Positions 46,059 through 54,298 of a DNA stretch of 64,000 nucleotides are shown piece by piece. Source of the stretch: Gammaproteobacteria bacterium (GTDB lineage Bacteria > Pseudomonadota > Gammaproteobacteria > Competibacterales > Competibacteraceae); contig JACKNE010000014.1 of NCBI GenBank assembly GCA_024235035.1, forward strand, positions 1-64,000, written 5' to 3'. A model generated the notes under the pieces. It was not told the origin of the DNA. It made no database searches and saw only the letters and a list, made by a program, of their open reading frames with translations. A program made the position numbers and the translations under genes. Every line of letters starts with the position of its first letter. Positions within the stretch are counted from its first letter, which is position 1.

Positions 46059-46099
46059 CAAGATCAACTGGGCTAACAGTGTCAACCCAATTGATCTTG
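46059..46099 (-). terminator. hairpin directly after gpmA
   Basis: CAAGATCAA/TTGATCTTG (9 bp) continues, after one mismatch, with TGGG/CCCA around a 13-nt loop, starting one base after the gpmA stop codon. The lack of a U-run means it may protect the 3' end or assist termination rather than act as a classic terminator. Confidence 0.5.
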
Positions 46100-46100
46100 C

Positions 46101-46847
46101 TTACTTGGCCTTACCCTGGTTGGCGACGGCGTCCATCAATTTCTTCAGCTCTTCGGGGTCGGCGAGGTAGTAGTTCTTGATAGGCCGCATATTGGCGTCG
46201 AGCTCATAGACGAGCGGTACAGCGGTCGGGATATTCAAGGCGATAATTGCTTCATCGGACAGGTCATCCAGATACTTGACCAGCGCTCGTAGACTGTTAC
46301 CGTGCGCAGCGATCACGACCTGCTTGCCGGAACGGATGGTCGGTACCAGAACGTCGTGCCAGTAGGGTAACACCCGGTCAATGGTCGTCTTGAGGCTTTC
46401 CGTACCTGGCAGCACGCGTGGATCATGACCTGCATAGCGTGGGTCATGGCTAGGGTGGCGTGGATCGTCGGCTTCTAGCGCCGGGGGTGGAATGTCGAAG
46501 CTGCGCCGCCAGATCTTGACCTGTTCCTCGCCATGCTTAGCAGCCGTTTCCGATTTGTTCAGGCCGGCCAGGGCGCCGTAGTGGCGCTCGTTAAGCCGCC
46601 AACTCCGGTGTACCGGAATCCATGCCTGATCCAATTCATCCAACACCGTCCACAAGGTGTGAATAGCGCGCTTAAGCACTGAGGTGTAGGCGACATCAAA
46701 GGCATAACCTTCCTTCTTCAGAGTCTGACCAGCTTTTTTCGCCTCTTCGCGGCCCTTATCGGACAGATCGACGTCTACCCAACCGGTGAAACGGTTTTCC
46801 ATGTTCCACTGGCTTTCACCGTGGCGGATAAGCACAAGTTTGTACAT
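46101..46847 (-). CDS. gpmA: 2,3-bisphosphoglycerate-dependent phosphoglycerate mutase
   Basis: The 248-residue enzyme carries the phospho-acceptor motif Leu-Ile-Arg-His-Gly-Glu-Ser at residues 6-12 and the second active-site histidine in Ala-Ala-His-Gly-Asn-Ser. The Glu-Arg-His-Tyr-Gly segment is intact. GGAGG precedes the ATG. It interconverts 3- and 2-phosphoglycerate in glycolysis. The gene is single, with hairpins downstream. Confidence 0.98.
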   Translation of the reverse strand: MYKLVLIRHGESQWNMENRFTGWVDVDLSDKGREEAKKAGQTLKKEGYAFDVAYTSVLKRAIHTLWTVLDELDQAWIPVHRSWRLNERHYGALAGLNKSETAAKHGEEQVKIWRRSFDIPPPALEADDPRHPSHDPRYAGHDPRVLPGTESLKTTIDRVLPYWHDVLVPTIRSGKQVVIAAHGNSLRALVKYLDDLSDEAIIALNIPTAVPLVYELDANMRPIKNYYLADPEELKKLMDAVANQGKAK

Positions 46848-47085
46848 GTAATGCCTCCTGATATTTGGGAATGGTTATTGTCATCGCATTGTCATCCAGT
46901 CCCCGCCGCCGAAAGCAAAGACTGGGGTGAGGAACTGGAAATGGCTGAAAATTTAACGATGCGATCATACGCCCAGCTGGTCGATTCCACCAGTCGCATC
47001 CAGCTGGAAGCCCATTACCGGTACCATAAAGCGCTTCTCAATATCGCTATATTCGGTTACGCTAATTTAACAAGTTTCTGGAATA

Positions 47086-47463
47086 ATGATTAGATTTATG
47101 ACACGCAATGAGTGGATCGATCTGGAGCGAGGCCATGTTGGCGCCGGCAATTCACCGGTGAATGTCTTGATTAGTCGCGATGAGGATATCGAAAGGGCTT
47201 CTCGTTCGCTGAAGGCGATGTCGCATCCATTGCGTCTCAAAATTCTATGTACACTGGGTGACCAAGAGTTTAGCGTCCAGGATATTGTCGAACAGGTCGG
47301 TACTTCTCAGAGTAATATCTCTCAGCACTTGGCAATCTTGCGTGATAAAGGCATTCTGGCGTGCCGCAAGGATGCCAACCGGGTCTATTATCGAGTGGGT
47401 GATGCCCGCACCCTGCGCCTGATCGGTATGATGCGGGATGTTTTTTGTACGCGGGAGTTTTAG
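47086..47463 (+). CDS. ArsR-family regulator of BigR/SqrR (persulfide-sensor) type
   Basis: The 125-residue winged-helix protein has the recognition helix region VGTSQSNISQHLAILRDKG and the wing Asp-Ala-Asn-Arg-Val-Tyr-Tyr. Cysteines lie at 55 (Leu-Lys-Ile-Leu-Cys) and 121 (Val-Phe-Cys), 66 residues apart, the same spacing as the redox pair in BigR (42/108) and SqrR (41/107); a third Cys is at 93. Those regulators form a tetrasulfide link with reactive sulfur and leave DNA. It lies just upstream of a DUF2892 gene and a rhodanese gene, as in the E. coli ygaV-ygaP locus, which supports a sulfide-response role. Confidence 0.88.
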   Translation: MIRFMTRNEWIDLERGHVGAGNSPVNVLISRDEDIERASRSLKAMSHPLRLKILCTLGDQEFSVQDIVEQVGTSQSNISQHLAILRDKGILACRKDANRVYYRVGDARTLRLIGMMRDVFCTREF

Positions 47464-47536
47464 AGGCGACGATTCGGGATAAGGCCTGGGTTGTATTTGT
47501 TGTAGTGAACAATAACAAGTTGATAAGTATATTTTT

Positions 47537-47770
47537 ATGAATAGTGAACGGGTTATTCGAATTATGGCTGGCTCTTTCGTTCTGATCTCCTTATTGCTGG
47601 GGGCAGATGCGAGCCCGCTTTATCACAGCGGTTATTGGTTGTGGTTCGCTGCTTTCGTTGGATTTAACCTATTTCAGAGTGGCTTCACTCAATTTTGCCC
47701 GGCAGAGATAATCTTATGGAAACTAGGTATTAAGAGCGCTATTGAGCGAACCGATAATGTGACACATTGA
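47537..47770 (+). CDS. DUF2892 small inner-membrane protein (YgaP-like membrane half)
   Basis: The 77-residue protein has two membrane helices and the DUF2892 pattern: Arg-Ile-Met-Ala-Gly near the start, Trp-Phe-Ala-Ala-Phe-Val-Gly, and Gly-Phe-Thr-Gln-Phe-Cys-Pro with the conserved cysteine. In E. coli YgaP this domain is the membrane half of a rhodanese. Here it is a separate gene next to one, 73 bp after the ArsR gene and 13 bp before the rhodanese. No clear ribosome binding site is visible. Confidence 0.85.
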   Translation: MNSERVIRIMAGSFVLISLLLGADASPLYHSGYWLWFAAFVGFNLFQSGFTQFCPAEIILWKLGIKSAIERTDNVTH

Positions 47771-47783
47771 GAAAGCTGACTTT

Positions 47784-48215
47784 ATGAGTGATTTCACTGA
47801 ATTTGCTTTACATAATTGGTTTTTGTTCGCAGCGGCGTTCGCCATTCTAGGTATGTTGGTCGGTAGTGAAATTCTGCGTCGAGTACGCGGGATCAGTACT
47901 GTCAATGCGACCGAGGCTCTGCGTCTGATCAACGATCAAGAAGCTTGGGTCGTGGATATCCGCGATGCTGGAGAATACAAGAGCGGCCACATTCCACAGT
48001 CCCGGCATATTCCAGCTGCTGCGCTCAAGGAGCGATTGGGAGAGTTAACTAAAGCGGGTGGCAAACCGATCATTGTCTATTGCCGCAGCGGCGGAATTGC
48101 ACAATCATCTTGCGCACTACTCAAAAAGAATGGTATTCCCAATGTCCATAGCCTAAATGGTGGTTTGTCAGCTTGGCAGGATGCCCATCTACCGATCGGC
48201 CGCAAGAAATCCTGA
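47784..48215 (+). CDS. membrane-anchored rhodanese-like sulfurtransferase
   Basis: The 143-residue protein has one N-terminal membrane anchor (about 10-28) and a single rhodanese domain (about 38-138). It has Asp-Ile-Arg-Asp-Ala-Gly-Glu-Tyr and the active-site loop Tyr-Cys-Arg-Ser-Gly-Gly with catalytic Cys. It should carry sulfane sulfur as a persulfide at the cytoplasmic face. It follows the DUF2892 gene and the persulfide-sensor-like regulator, then continues toward grxC (27 bp). Confidence 0.92.
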   Translation: MSDFTEFALHNWFLFAAAFAILGMLVGSEILRRVRGISTVNATEALRLINDQEAWVVDIRDAGEYKSGHIPQSRHIPAAALKERLGELTKAGGKPIIVYCRSGGIAQSSCALLKKNGIPNVHSLNGGLSAWQDAHLPIGRKKS

Positions 48216-48242
48216 AGCTGCCTAACCTTCTGAATCTAGATT

Positions 48243-48509
48243 GTGACCACACCCAGTATTGTCGTATATGCGTCTGACTATTGCCCGTATTGTCGTCGGG
48301 CGCGTGCGTTGCTTGATAGTAAGGGAGCGCGATACACGCTTATGGACGTGGATAGCGAGCCGTGCTTATGGGATGAAATCCTTGAGCGTACTGGACGAGA
48401 TACCGTACCGCAGATTTTCGTCGGCGACCAGCATATCGGTGGTTGTGACGACCTGCTCGCATTGGAACGAAGCGGCGCACTGGAATCGTTATTGAAAGTG
48501 GGTACCTGA
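48243..48509 (+). CDS. grxC: glutaredoxin 3
   Basis: The 88-residue thioredoxin-fold protein has the active site Cys14-Pro-Tyr-Cys17 and the glutathione-binding Thr-Val-Pro-Gln-Ile-Phe and Gly-Gly-Cys-Asp-Asp segments. The start is GTG at 48243. It reduces glutathione-mixed and protein disulfides. It heads the common grxC-secB-gpsA group and here follows sulfur-transfer genes. Confidence 0.96.
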   Translation: MTTPSIVVYASDYCPYCRRARALLDSKGARYTLMDVDSEPCLWDEILERTGRDTVPQIFVGDQHIGGCDDLLALERSGALESLLKVGT

Positions 48510-48550
48510 TACCTGATGTTTGAAAATCCTGTCACCACAAGGCATTCCGC

Positions 48551-49021
48551 ATGAGTGAGCAACAACCTCCCCAGCAGCACTTCGAAATTCAAAAGGTTTA
48601 TCTGAAGGATGTGTCACTGGAAACACCTAATTCCCCGATGCTCTTCACCGAGCAGTGGCAACCACAAACCGAGGTACGTCTGGAGACAGGCGCTTCGCCG
48701 CTGACCGAAGAATTGTTTGAGTCGGTGCTGACCTTGACCGTGACCGCCAAACTCGCTGAGCGGACCGCTTATCTGGTTGAGGTGAAGCAGGCTGGCTTGT
48801 TTACCTTACGGGGCTTTGATGAACAGCAAAAAGGACATATGCTGCATGCTTTTTGTCCCAATATTCTGTTTCCCTTCGCCCGCGAGGAGCTGGCTTCGCT
48901 GATTGGCAAAGGCGGATTTCCAGCGTTGCTACTCAATCCTATCAATTTCGATGCTCTTTATCTCCAGCGCTTGCAGCAGCAACAGGCACAGGCTGCTGAT
49001 CTGACGCCACCCGTCCACTGA
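48551..49021 (+). CDS. secB: protein-export chaperone SecB
   Basis: The 156-residue protein has the family core FEIQKVYLKDVSLETPN and Gly-Gly-Phe-Pro-Ala-Leu-Leu-Leu-Asn-Pro-Ile-Asn-Phe. It is a tetrameric cytosolic chaperone that keeps preproteins unfolded and hands them to SecA. It sits between grxC and gpsA, with only 3 bp to gpsA. Confidence 0.98.
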   Translation: MSEQQPPQQHFEIQKVYLKDVSLETPNSPMLFTEQWQPQTEVRLETGASPLTEELFESVLTLTVTAKLAERTAYLVEVKQAGLFTLRGFDEQQKGHMLHAFCPNILFPFAREELASLIGKGGFPALLLNPINFDALYLQRLQQQQAQAADLTPPVH

Positions 49022-49024
49022 TCG

Positions 49025-50032
49025 ATGGCGATTGCGGCAACTGTTGCTGTGCTTGGTGTCGGTTCCTGGGGAACCGCACTGGCGTTATTGTTGGCACGCA
49101 ACGGCCATATGGTGCGCTTATGGGGCCATGATCCAGAGGAGGTTGCACCACTCGGGCGAGAGCGGGAGAATCGTCGTTATTTGCCCGGTATCCCTTTCCT
49201 GGCGTCGCTGATGGTAGGCACGGATCTGGATAAGATAGTCGCCGACGTCGATTGGGCATTGGTGGCTACGCCGAGTCATGCTTATCGAACGACGTTACAG
49301 CGCCTGCAATCAGTATTGCCAGCGGCGGCTGGTTTGGCTTGGGCTACCAAAGGGTTGGAGCCAGGCAGTGGGCGGTTTCTGCATGAAGTGACTATAGAGG
49401 TGTTGGGCGAATCCTGGCCGGTGGCGGCGATTTCTGGTCCTAGTTTCGCTGGTGAAGTTGCCCGAGGGTTGCCGACGGCTGTTACGGTTGCTGCGCGTGA
49501 TGCGGACTATGCCCGCCGAGTCGCGACTTTGTTGCATGGTTCTAATCTGCGTGCCTATACCAGCACTGATGTTGTTGGTGTCGAGTTGGGGGGTGCGATC
49601 AAGAATGTGCTCGCTATCGCTGCTGGTATCGCTGATGGGCTGGGGTTCGGCGCCAATGCTCGGGCGGCGTTGATCACGCGCGGGCTGGCTGAAATGACCC
49701 GATTGGGTTTGAGCGTTGGCGGCCAACGCCAGACATTCATGGGGTTGGCTGGTATTGGGGATCTGGTATTGACCTGCACCGATGATCAGTCACGCAATCG
49801 TCGTTTCGGGTTGGCGATCGGCCGGGGTGAAACGGTTGAGGCAGCGTTCGCAGCCATTGGCCAGGTGGTAGAAGGCGCAGCAACGGTGCGGGAGTCTTTG
49901 CGATTGGCGCGACGATATGGCGTAGAAATGCCGATCACCGAGCAGGTGAATCGTGTTCTGCATCATGGTCAGGACCCACGCCAAGCGGTAGAAATTTTGT
50001 TGGCGCGAGATTTGAAACCAGAGGCGGTCTGA
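49025..50032 (+). CDS. gpsA: glycerol-3-phosphate dehydrogenase [NAD(P)+]
   Basis: The 335-residue enzyme has the N-terminal nucleotide loop Gly-Val-Gly-Ser-Trp-Gly-Thr-Ala-Leu-Ala and the catalytic-lysine region Gly-Gly-Ala-Ile-Lys-Asn-Val. It also has Gly-Leu-Ala-Gly-Ile-Gly-Asp-Leu-Val-Leu-Thr-Cys. It makes sn-glycerol 3-phosphate from DHAP for phospholipid synthesis. It ends the grxC-secB-gpsA group and converges on the DUF2889 gene. Confidence 0.97.
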   Translation: MAIAATVAVLGVGSWGTALALLLARNGHMVRLWGHDPEEVAPLGRERENRRYLPGIPFLASLMVGTDLDKIVADVDWALVATPSHAYRTTLQRLQSVLPAAAGLAWATKGLEPGSGRFLHEVTIEVLGESWPVAAISGPSFAGEVARGLPTAVTVAARDADYARRVATLLHGSNLRAYTSTDVVGVELGGAIKNVLAIAAGIADGLGFGANARAALITRGLAEMTRLGLSVGGQRQTFMGLAGIGDLVLTCTDDQSRNRRFGLAIGRGETVEAAFAAIGQVVEGAATVRESLRLARRYGVEMPITEQVNRVLHHGQDPRQAVEILLARDLKPEAV

Positions 50033-50052
50033 CTCCTCTATCTCTTGCTCTC

Positions 50053-50661
50053 TCACGTCAAGCAATCGTCGATCAGGGGTTGGTGCTGCGTATCGATCTC
50101 CTGATCCCGGCCGGTGTAGGCTTGTGGCCAGTGCTTTTTCACTACCAAGCTGTCGTTGGCTAGGGCGTGGCAAGTATTCAAGACCGGTGGGGTTTCCCGT
50201 TCGGCCGGCGGCTTGGCATCCTCTCTGTCATAATGCTGACCATAGACTGTCTGAAAAAAGGTGGTCGCTATCGGTCCCAGTAGTTCAGTCAGGTGTGTAC
50301 AGCCATTAACTCCGCTCAGCAGTTCCTTGATCTGGAGCGACCATCCAGGGCCGATGCGTACACCGATCAGCTTTTGATAGCGATCAATAATAGCCGGGCA
50401 AAGGTTGAATGGCGCGCTGTCGGTGCGAGCCTCGATATGACGAACTACGAACGCATCATCCACTGTCAAGCGCATCGATATGTCATGCAGGGGTTCTCCG
50501 ATTTGGATAGCGCCGCCACGATCTTCATTGGGGAAAGCATAGGTTTTGGTGTCCACCATCCGCCCTTCGATTTCCCACAAACCATCGTCACGCTGGTAGC
50601 CCTGGCACTGAATAGTTCGTTGATGTAGTAAACGGCGGGGGACAGTGGCGGAAAGCGGCAT
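50053..50661 (-). CDS. DUF2889 domain protein
   Basis: The 202-residue soluble protein matches the DUF2889 pattern: Asp-Gly-Leu-Trp-Glu-Ile-Glu-Gly-Arg-Met near the start, Gly-Val-Arg-Ile-Gly-Pro-Gly-Trp, and Gly-Val-Asn-Gly-Cys-Thr-His-Leu-Thr-Glu-Leu. Function is unknown; conserved His, Cys and Asp suggest an enzyme or metal site. It lies 9 bp after the DUF1289 gene on the same strand, so the two form an operon. Confidence 0.88.
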   Translation of the reverse strand: MPLSATVPRRLLHQRTIQCQGYQRDDGLWEIEGRMVDTKTYAFPNEDRGGAIQIGEPLHDISMRLTVDDAFVVRHIEARTDSAPFNLCPAIIDRYQKLIGVRIGPGWSLQIKELLSGVNGCTHLTELLGPIATTFFQTVYGQHYDREDAKPPAERETPPVLNTCHALANDSLVVKKHWPQAYTGRDQEIDTQHQPLIDDCLT

Positions 50662-50670
50662 GATCTCCTC

Positions 50671-50877
50671 TCAGATACCATCCATGATATGGGTCAGTCG
50701 GTCTTCCAACTTGCTGAGGATTACACGTTTTTGTTGAGGGGTATAGTCCCACCAGGCAGCGATTTCATCCAAGGTACGGTAGCAGCCTTCGCACCATTGG
50801 GTTTTAGGGTGGATGGTACAGACTCCAATGCAAGGCGAGGGGGGGGCATCAGGTGAGGATGAATAATCGTCAATCAT
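50671..50877 (-). CDS. DUF1289 family small cysteine-rich protein
   Basis: The 68-residue protein has the DUF1289 pattern Pro-Cys-Ile-Gly-Val-Cys and Trp-Cys-Glu-Gly-Cys-Tyr-Arg-Thr-Leu-Asp-Glu-Ile, so four cysteines could hold a metal or Fe-S centre. Function is unknown. It is upstream of the DUF2889 gene. Confidence 0.88.
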   Translation of the reverse strand: MIDDYSSSPDAPPSPCIGVCTIHPKTQWCEGCYRTLDEIAAWWDYTPQQKRVILSKLEDRLTHIMDGI

Positions 50878-51665
50878 ATCGAATATTGGCTTTTGGAGCA
50901 GATAACCATGGTTGGTGGCTAAGCGTGAAATTCATAAGTGACCAATCTTACTGCTTTCGAGGGGTACGAATCTATGTATGATTTGGCCGAGTAGCGCCAA
51001 TAACTCTCTAGCTATTTCCCTCTCGTCGAGGAACCTTGCAAGGTAAAACTTCCGGTAATATTTTCGGCACAGGCTTGATTGTCATCAAGATATTGATTAT
51101 TAATCACTTTTTCATATAAATTACTTTAGCTTTTAAGGTGTTTTCAAAATTACCGCAGATCGAAAGAGCGGGTGAGCCGCGAAGACTTGGGGGAGATATA
51201 TTATGGGGTTATCGAGTGTGCTTATGGTTATGAAGCACGCGCTAACGCGCTTTGGCCGGATGGTGGTAAACAGGCCCTCGATCCTGTGGTGGTGGGAAAC
51301 TCCCCCTTGGTCTTCGCGGCTACCCTGGGCTGATCGAGATGGGGTTATCATTCTGCGCTTTTTCCAAGATAGCCCTAGTTTGATATTCGATTTTTCTAAA
51401 ATAGCTAGGAACTTTCTAACTCGTAAATAGGGATAAACCTTGATTAATATTAAGGGATTTACGTCAGCTCCATGATCGGTTTCGGCTGGCACGAATTTTA
51501 ATGTAAAAGTCCTGCGATTTGTGCTTGTCTGGATGAGGTGCCGGGTTTAACCTTTACTTTGTAAGTGATAGAGAGGATGGGTTAGTCCTTCGGGGGCAGC
51601 ACCCTTAGCTTGCATTCCTTATTGTGACTTGTTGAGCCGTAACGAATAACTCAGGAGGGAGTATC
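50878..51665. other. 788-bp gap without a convincing gene
   Basis: The stretch is AT-rich, with short overlapping frames on both strands (51133-51492 minus, 51203-51430 plus) whose products have no recognisable features. The last 20 bases hold the CAGGAGGGAG ribosome binding site of the next gene. A 4-bp GGGT/ACCC stem around 51578-51603 is too weak to call. Confidence 0.5.
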
Positions 51666-51938
51666 ATGTTGTCATATCAAGACTGTGTGGAATTAAGTGA
51701 CCTGACTGAAGAAGAAATTGCAGCTATCGCTGAACACGAACATTTGCCGGAAATCGCCGCACTGGAAATGGGGAGCTACTTGGTGCATACGCCGGAAGGT
51801 ATCCCGATGATCAAACGTATCATTCTGGACGATATCGAAGAGGAGCGTCGGCGTGGGCATAATGAAAAGATTTTGCAGCTGAAGTTAGTACTCAAGCATT
51901 TCATTGATACCCATCCGCAAAATCCTGCTAATGCTTAA
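51666..51938 (+). CDS. small acidic hypothetical protein
   Basis: The 90-residue protein is led by a very strong ribosome binding site (CAGGAGGG), which supports expression. It is acidic and helical (YQDCVELSDLTEEEIAAIAE at the start) with two His in a Glu-His-Glu-His stretch. It resembles small conserved proteins of aquatic gammaproteobacteria, but no function is known. It is flanked by long gaps and is probably monocistronic. Confidence 0.75.
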   Translation: MLSYQDCVELSDLTEEEIAAIAEHEHLPEIAALEMGSYLVHTPEGIPMIKRIILDDIEEERRRGHNEKILQLKLVLKHFIDTHPQNPANA

Positions 51939-52056
51939 GGGTTTCTGGACTGGTTTCGGGTGGGTAGTCCTAAGATTAGGCCATACTCGGAAATCCCAGC
52001 TTGGAAGGCATTAGCGCATTGTAAGCCTGATGATTTTGAGGAAGAGGCAAATGATC

Positions 52057-52075
52057 CTCCCCTCCTTCGGGGGAG
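52057..52075. repeat. REP-like hairpin
   Basis: CTCCCC and GGGGAG pair around a 7-nt loop just downstream of the convergent gene at 52091. It is of the same kind as the G/C-rich hairpins at 21903-21957 and 44447-44480. Confidence 0.4.
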
Positions 52076-52090
52076 AAATTGAGAGGATGC

Positions 52091-52711
52091 TCAAACCAGA
52101 TCTTCGCCCAGCAGTGCTTGTACCTCGACCAGGCTGGCCCGACGCATGGGCCGGCCATCGACTGGGCTGCGTGGCGCTTCTCGCGCAGCTAGCAACGTGA
52201 ACACAGTGAGATCAAGACCATGATTGCCCGAACTGAAGCGAAAGACTGGCAAGCAGGTCAGGTCTCCATTGCTGAATCTCAACCGCCGATCGGCCGCTTC
52301 AAATGGAATGCGATGCTCTATCAGAAACAGCGCAACTTCCTGGGGTGCGTCGGTAAACAGATGCAACTGAATGTCGGCATTCGGGCTAGCGGTTCCGCTC
52401 AAGACCGAGCCGACCAGCCGTGGTCGGAAATGCGCCAAAAAGCGCATGGCCTCCACAGCCGTTTCTCGCAGATCCTGGAGCCATAATGCTTGGTGATCTG
52501 CATAGAATAGCTGCTGATGATCAACGAGGGCTTTTTCAATTTCGCGGTTATCCGGTAGCAGAGCTTTATCAGCGATCGCTAATCGTAAAGCTGCTTTGCG
52601 CTTGGCGGTTCGAAAGTCTAGGATACCTTCATCGGCTATCAGCCGAGCGCATTCCTGGGCCAGCAGGATTCTCAGTCGATGAGCATCACGATAGCGGTGG
52701 CGATGGGCCAT
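52091..52711 (-). CDS. hypothetical protein, nucleotidyltransferase-like fold possible
   Basis: The 206-residue soluble protein has a basic helical N-terminal half rich in Arg and Ala. A central stretch, Leu-Val-Gly-Ser-Val-Leu-Ser-Gly-Thr-Ala with Asp-Ile-Gln-Leu-His-Leu-Phe following, recalls the Gly-Ser and Asp-x-Asp strands of minimal nucleotidyltransferases, but the second acidic residue is not convincing. It is a conserved-looking orphan; I assign no function. Confidence 0.7.
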   Translation of the reverse strand: MAHRHRYRDAHRLRILLAQECARLIADEGILDFRTAKRKAALRLAIADKALLPDNREIEKALVDHQQLFYADHQALWLQDLRETAVEAMRFLAHFRPRLVGSVLSGTASPNADIQLHLFTDAPQEVALFLIEHRIPFEAADRRLRFSNGDLTCLPVFRFSSGNHGLDLTVFTLLAAREAPRSPVDGRPMRRASLVEVQALLGEDLV

Positions 52712-53191
52712 AGGTGAACTCCAAGAGTAATCGGGAACCAGCGTCTATTGTGATGAAGGATAGATAGAAAAGTCATCGGGAAAAATAAGTCATATCATGC
52801 TCATGAAATAAGATCATGAAAATAATACAGTATTTTCATGATAATTAACCTTCATGGTGTTTGATTCGGTAACTATAAGACACAATAACAATTTTATTTT
52901 ATGGGTATTTTGGGGATGTCTGATCGGTTTTTAATCATGACTGCCTAAAAAAAGAAATATTGTATTGGCTTGCCATCTTGGAACCTAAGATGTAGTAAGT
53001 TGAGTGATGATTATCTTTGAGTAATTGTCATTTTGATAGCTGTTGAATTTCTGTCGGTATGGGGGTGATGGAATGCGTAGCTCTCAAGGCCAATTTTCTG
53101 ATGCTGGGCGCCGGGTGTTTGCTATATTCTAAGTAAAATGAAGACTCGGGTTTGAGTTCATCCACTCTGATCAGTTGTAAGGAAGGGTAAC
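52712..53191. promoter_or_regulatory. AT-rich leader of the pil operon with a 12-bp inverted repeat
   Basis: No gene is seen in these 480 bp. At 52813-52842, ATCATGAAAATA and TATTTTCATGAT form perfect 12-bp arms around a 6-nt spacer. AAGGAAGGG before the TTG at 53192 is the pilM ribosome binding site. The strong AT skew and the palindrome suggest a regulated promoter region. Confidence 0.5.
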
Positions 53192-54298
53192 TTGGCTCTG
53201 TTCAAGCGTAAAGAACCCATGTTGGGTATCGATATCGGCCCCTCGGCGATCAAGGTCGTTGAGTTGAGTCGCTCTGGGACCCGATTTCGGGTCGAGGCGT
53301 TCGCCATTGAACCACTAGGCGAGGGCATGCTGGAAGACCGCAATCCTGTCGATCCAGAAGCAGTGGGCGAGGTGATCAAACGGGCTTGTCGCAATGCCGG
53401 TACTCGGACGCGCCGCGCCGCAGTGGCGGTTCCGACCTCGGGGGTTATCACCCGCACTGTTCCGATGCCAGCCGAATTTAAGGAAGGCGACATCGAGATC
53501 AATATTTCCATCGAAGCATCTCAATACATTCCCTATCCTGTTGAGGAGGTCTATTTAGACTTCGAGGTCAAGGGACGTTCCCAAGCGAGTAGTGAGATGC
53601 AGGATGTGGTACTGGTGGCGACTCGCAAGGAGAATGTAGATACCCGGGAAGCGGCTCTCAAGGAAGCAGGCCTGACGCCAGTAGTGGTGGATGTAGAGGG
53701 TTACGCTCTGGAAAACAGCTTCGGGTTGATTATGGACAATCTTCCACCTAGGACGGGTGAGAGCGATGGAGGGTTGAATTTAAGTAAGGGACGTGAGGGG
53801 TTGGTAGCACTGTTTGATATTGGTGCGACCGTCTCCACTTTATATATTCTGCAGGGAAATCAGATTATTTTTAGCCGTGAACAGGGCTTCGGTTGTGATC
53901 AACTCACTTTGCGGATTGCTGAAGCGTATGGTTTATCCCGAGAGCAGGCCGAGCGCGCCAAGCGTTCTGGCCAAGTGGCTGATGATTTTGCTGAGATGAT
54001 CCTAGAGCCGTTCAAGCAGATGCTGGCTGAACAAATTGGCCATACCTTGCAGTTTTTCTTTTCCTCCGATGTGTTCGTTTCGGGCCGCTATACTGTAGAT
54101 AGTATTGTTTTGATCGGTGGGGGGGCCATGATCGTGGGACTGGATCGAGTGGTGGCCGACGTGTTAGGGATCGCGACGATGGTAGTCAATCCTTTCAGGA
54201 ATATGGGAACCGCTTCGCGGGTGAACAGCAGTGCTTTGTTGCGCGATGCGCCATTGCTGGCGGTCGCCGGTGGGCTGGCCCTGAGGAGTCTCGACTGA
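53192..54298 (+). CDS. pilM: type IV pilus assembly protein PilM
   Basis: The 368-residue actin-like ATPase starts at TTG 53192 (LALFKRKEPMLGIDIGPSAI after the start). The phosphate-1 loop is Asp-Ile-Gly-Pro-Ser-Ala-Ile-Lys, the phosphate-2 region Phe-Asp-Ile-Gly-Ala-Thr-Val-Ser, and the adenosine loop Ile-Gly-Gly-Gly-Ala-Met. It binds the PilN cytoplasmic tail and connects the inner-membrane ring to the motors. It overlaps pilN by one base (TGATG). Confidence 0.97.
   Translation: MALFKRKEPMLGIDIGPSAIKVVELSRSGTRFRVEAFAIEPLGEGMLEDRNPVDPEAVGEVIKRACRNAGTRTRRAAVAVPTSGVITRTVPMPAEFKEGDIEINISIEASQYIPYPVEEVYLDFEVKGRSQASSEMQDVVLVATRKENVDTREAALKEAGLTPVVVDVEGYALENSFGLIMDNLPPRTGESDGGLNLSKGREGLVALFDIGATVSTLYILQGNQIIFSREQGFGCDQLTLRIAEAYGLSREQAERAKRSGQVADDFAEMILEPFKQMLAEQIGHTLQFFFSSDVFVSGRYTVDSIVLIGGGAMIVGLDRVVADVLGIATMVVNPFRNMGTASRVNSSALLRDAPLLAVAGGLALRSLD

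Noticed and set aside
46821..47093. 90-codon plus-strand frame overlapping the gpmA start and ending at the ArsR gene
   Set aside because: It is antisense to gpmA at its 5' end and has no recognisable protein features or ribosome binding site.
51133..51492. 119-codon minus-strand frame, and 51203-51430 on plus, in the 788-bp gap
   Set aside because: The two overlap, have no ribosome binding sites or family features, and look like chance frames in AT-rich DNA.
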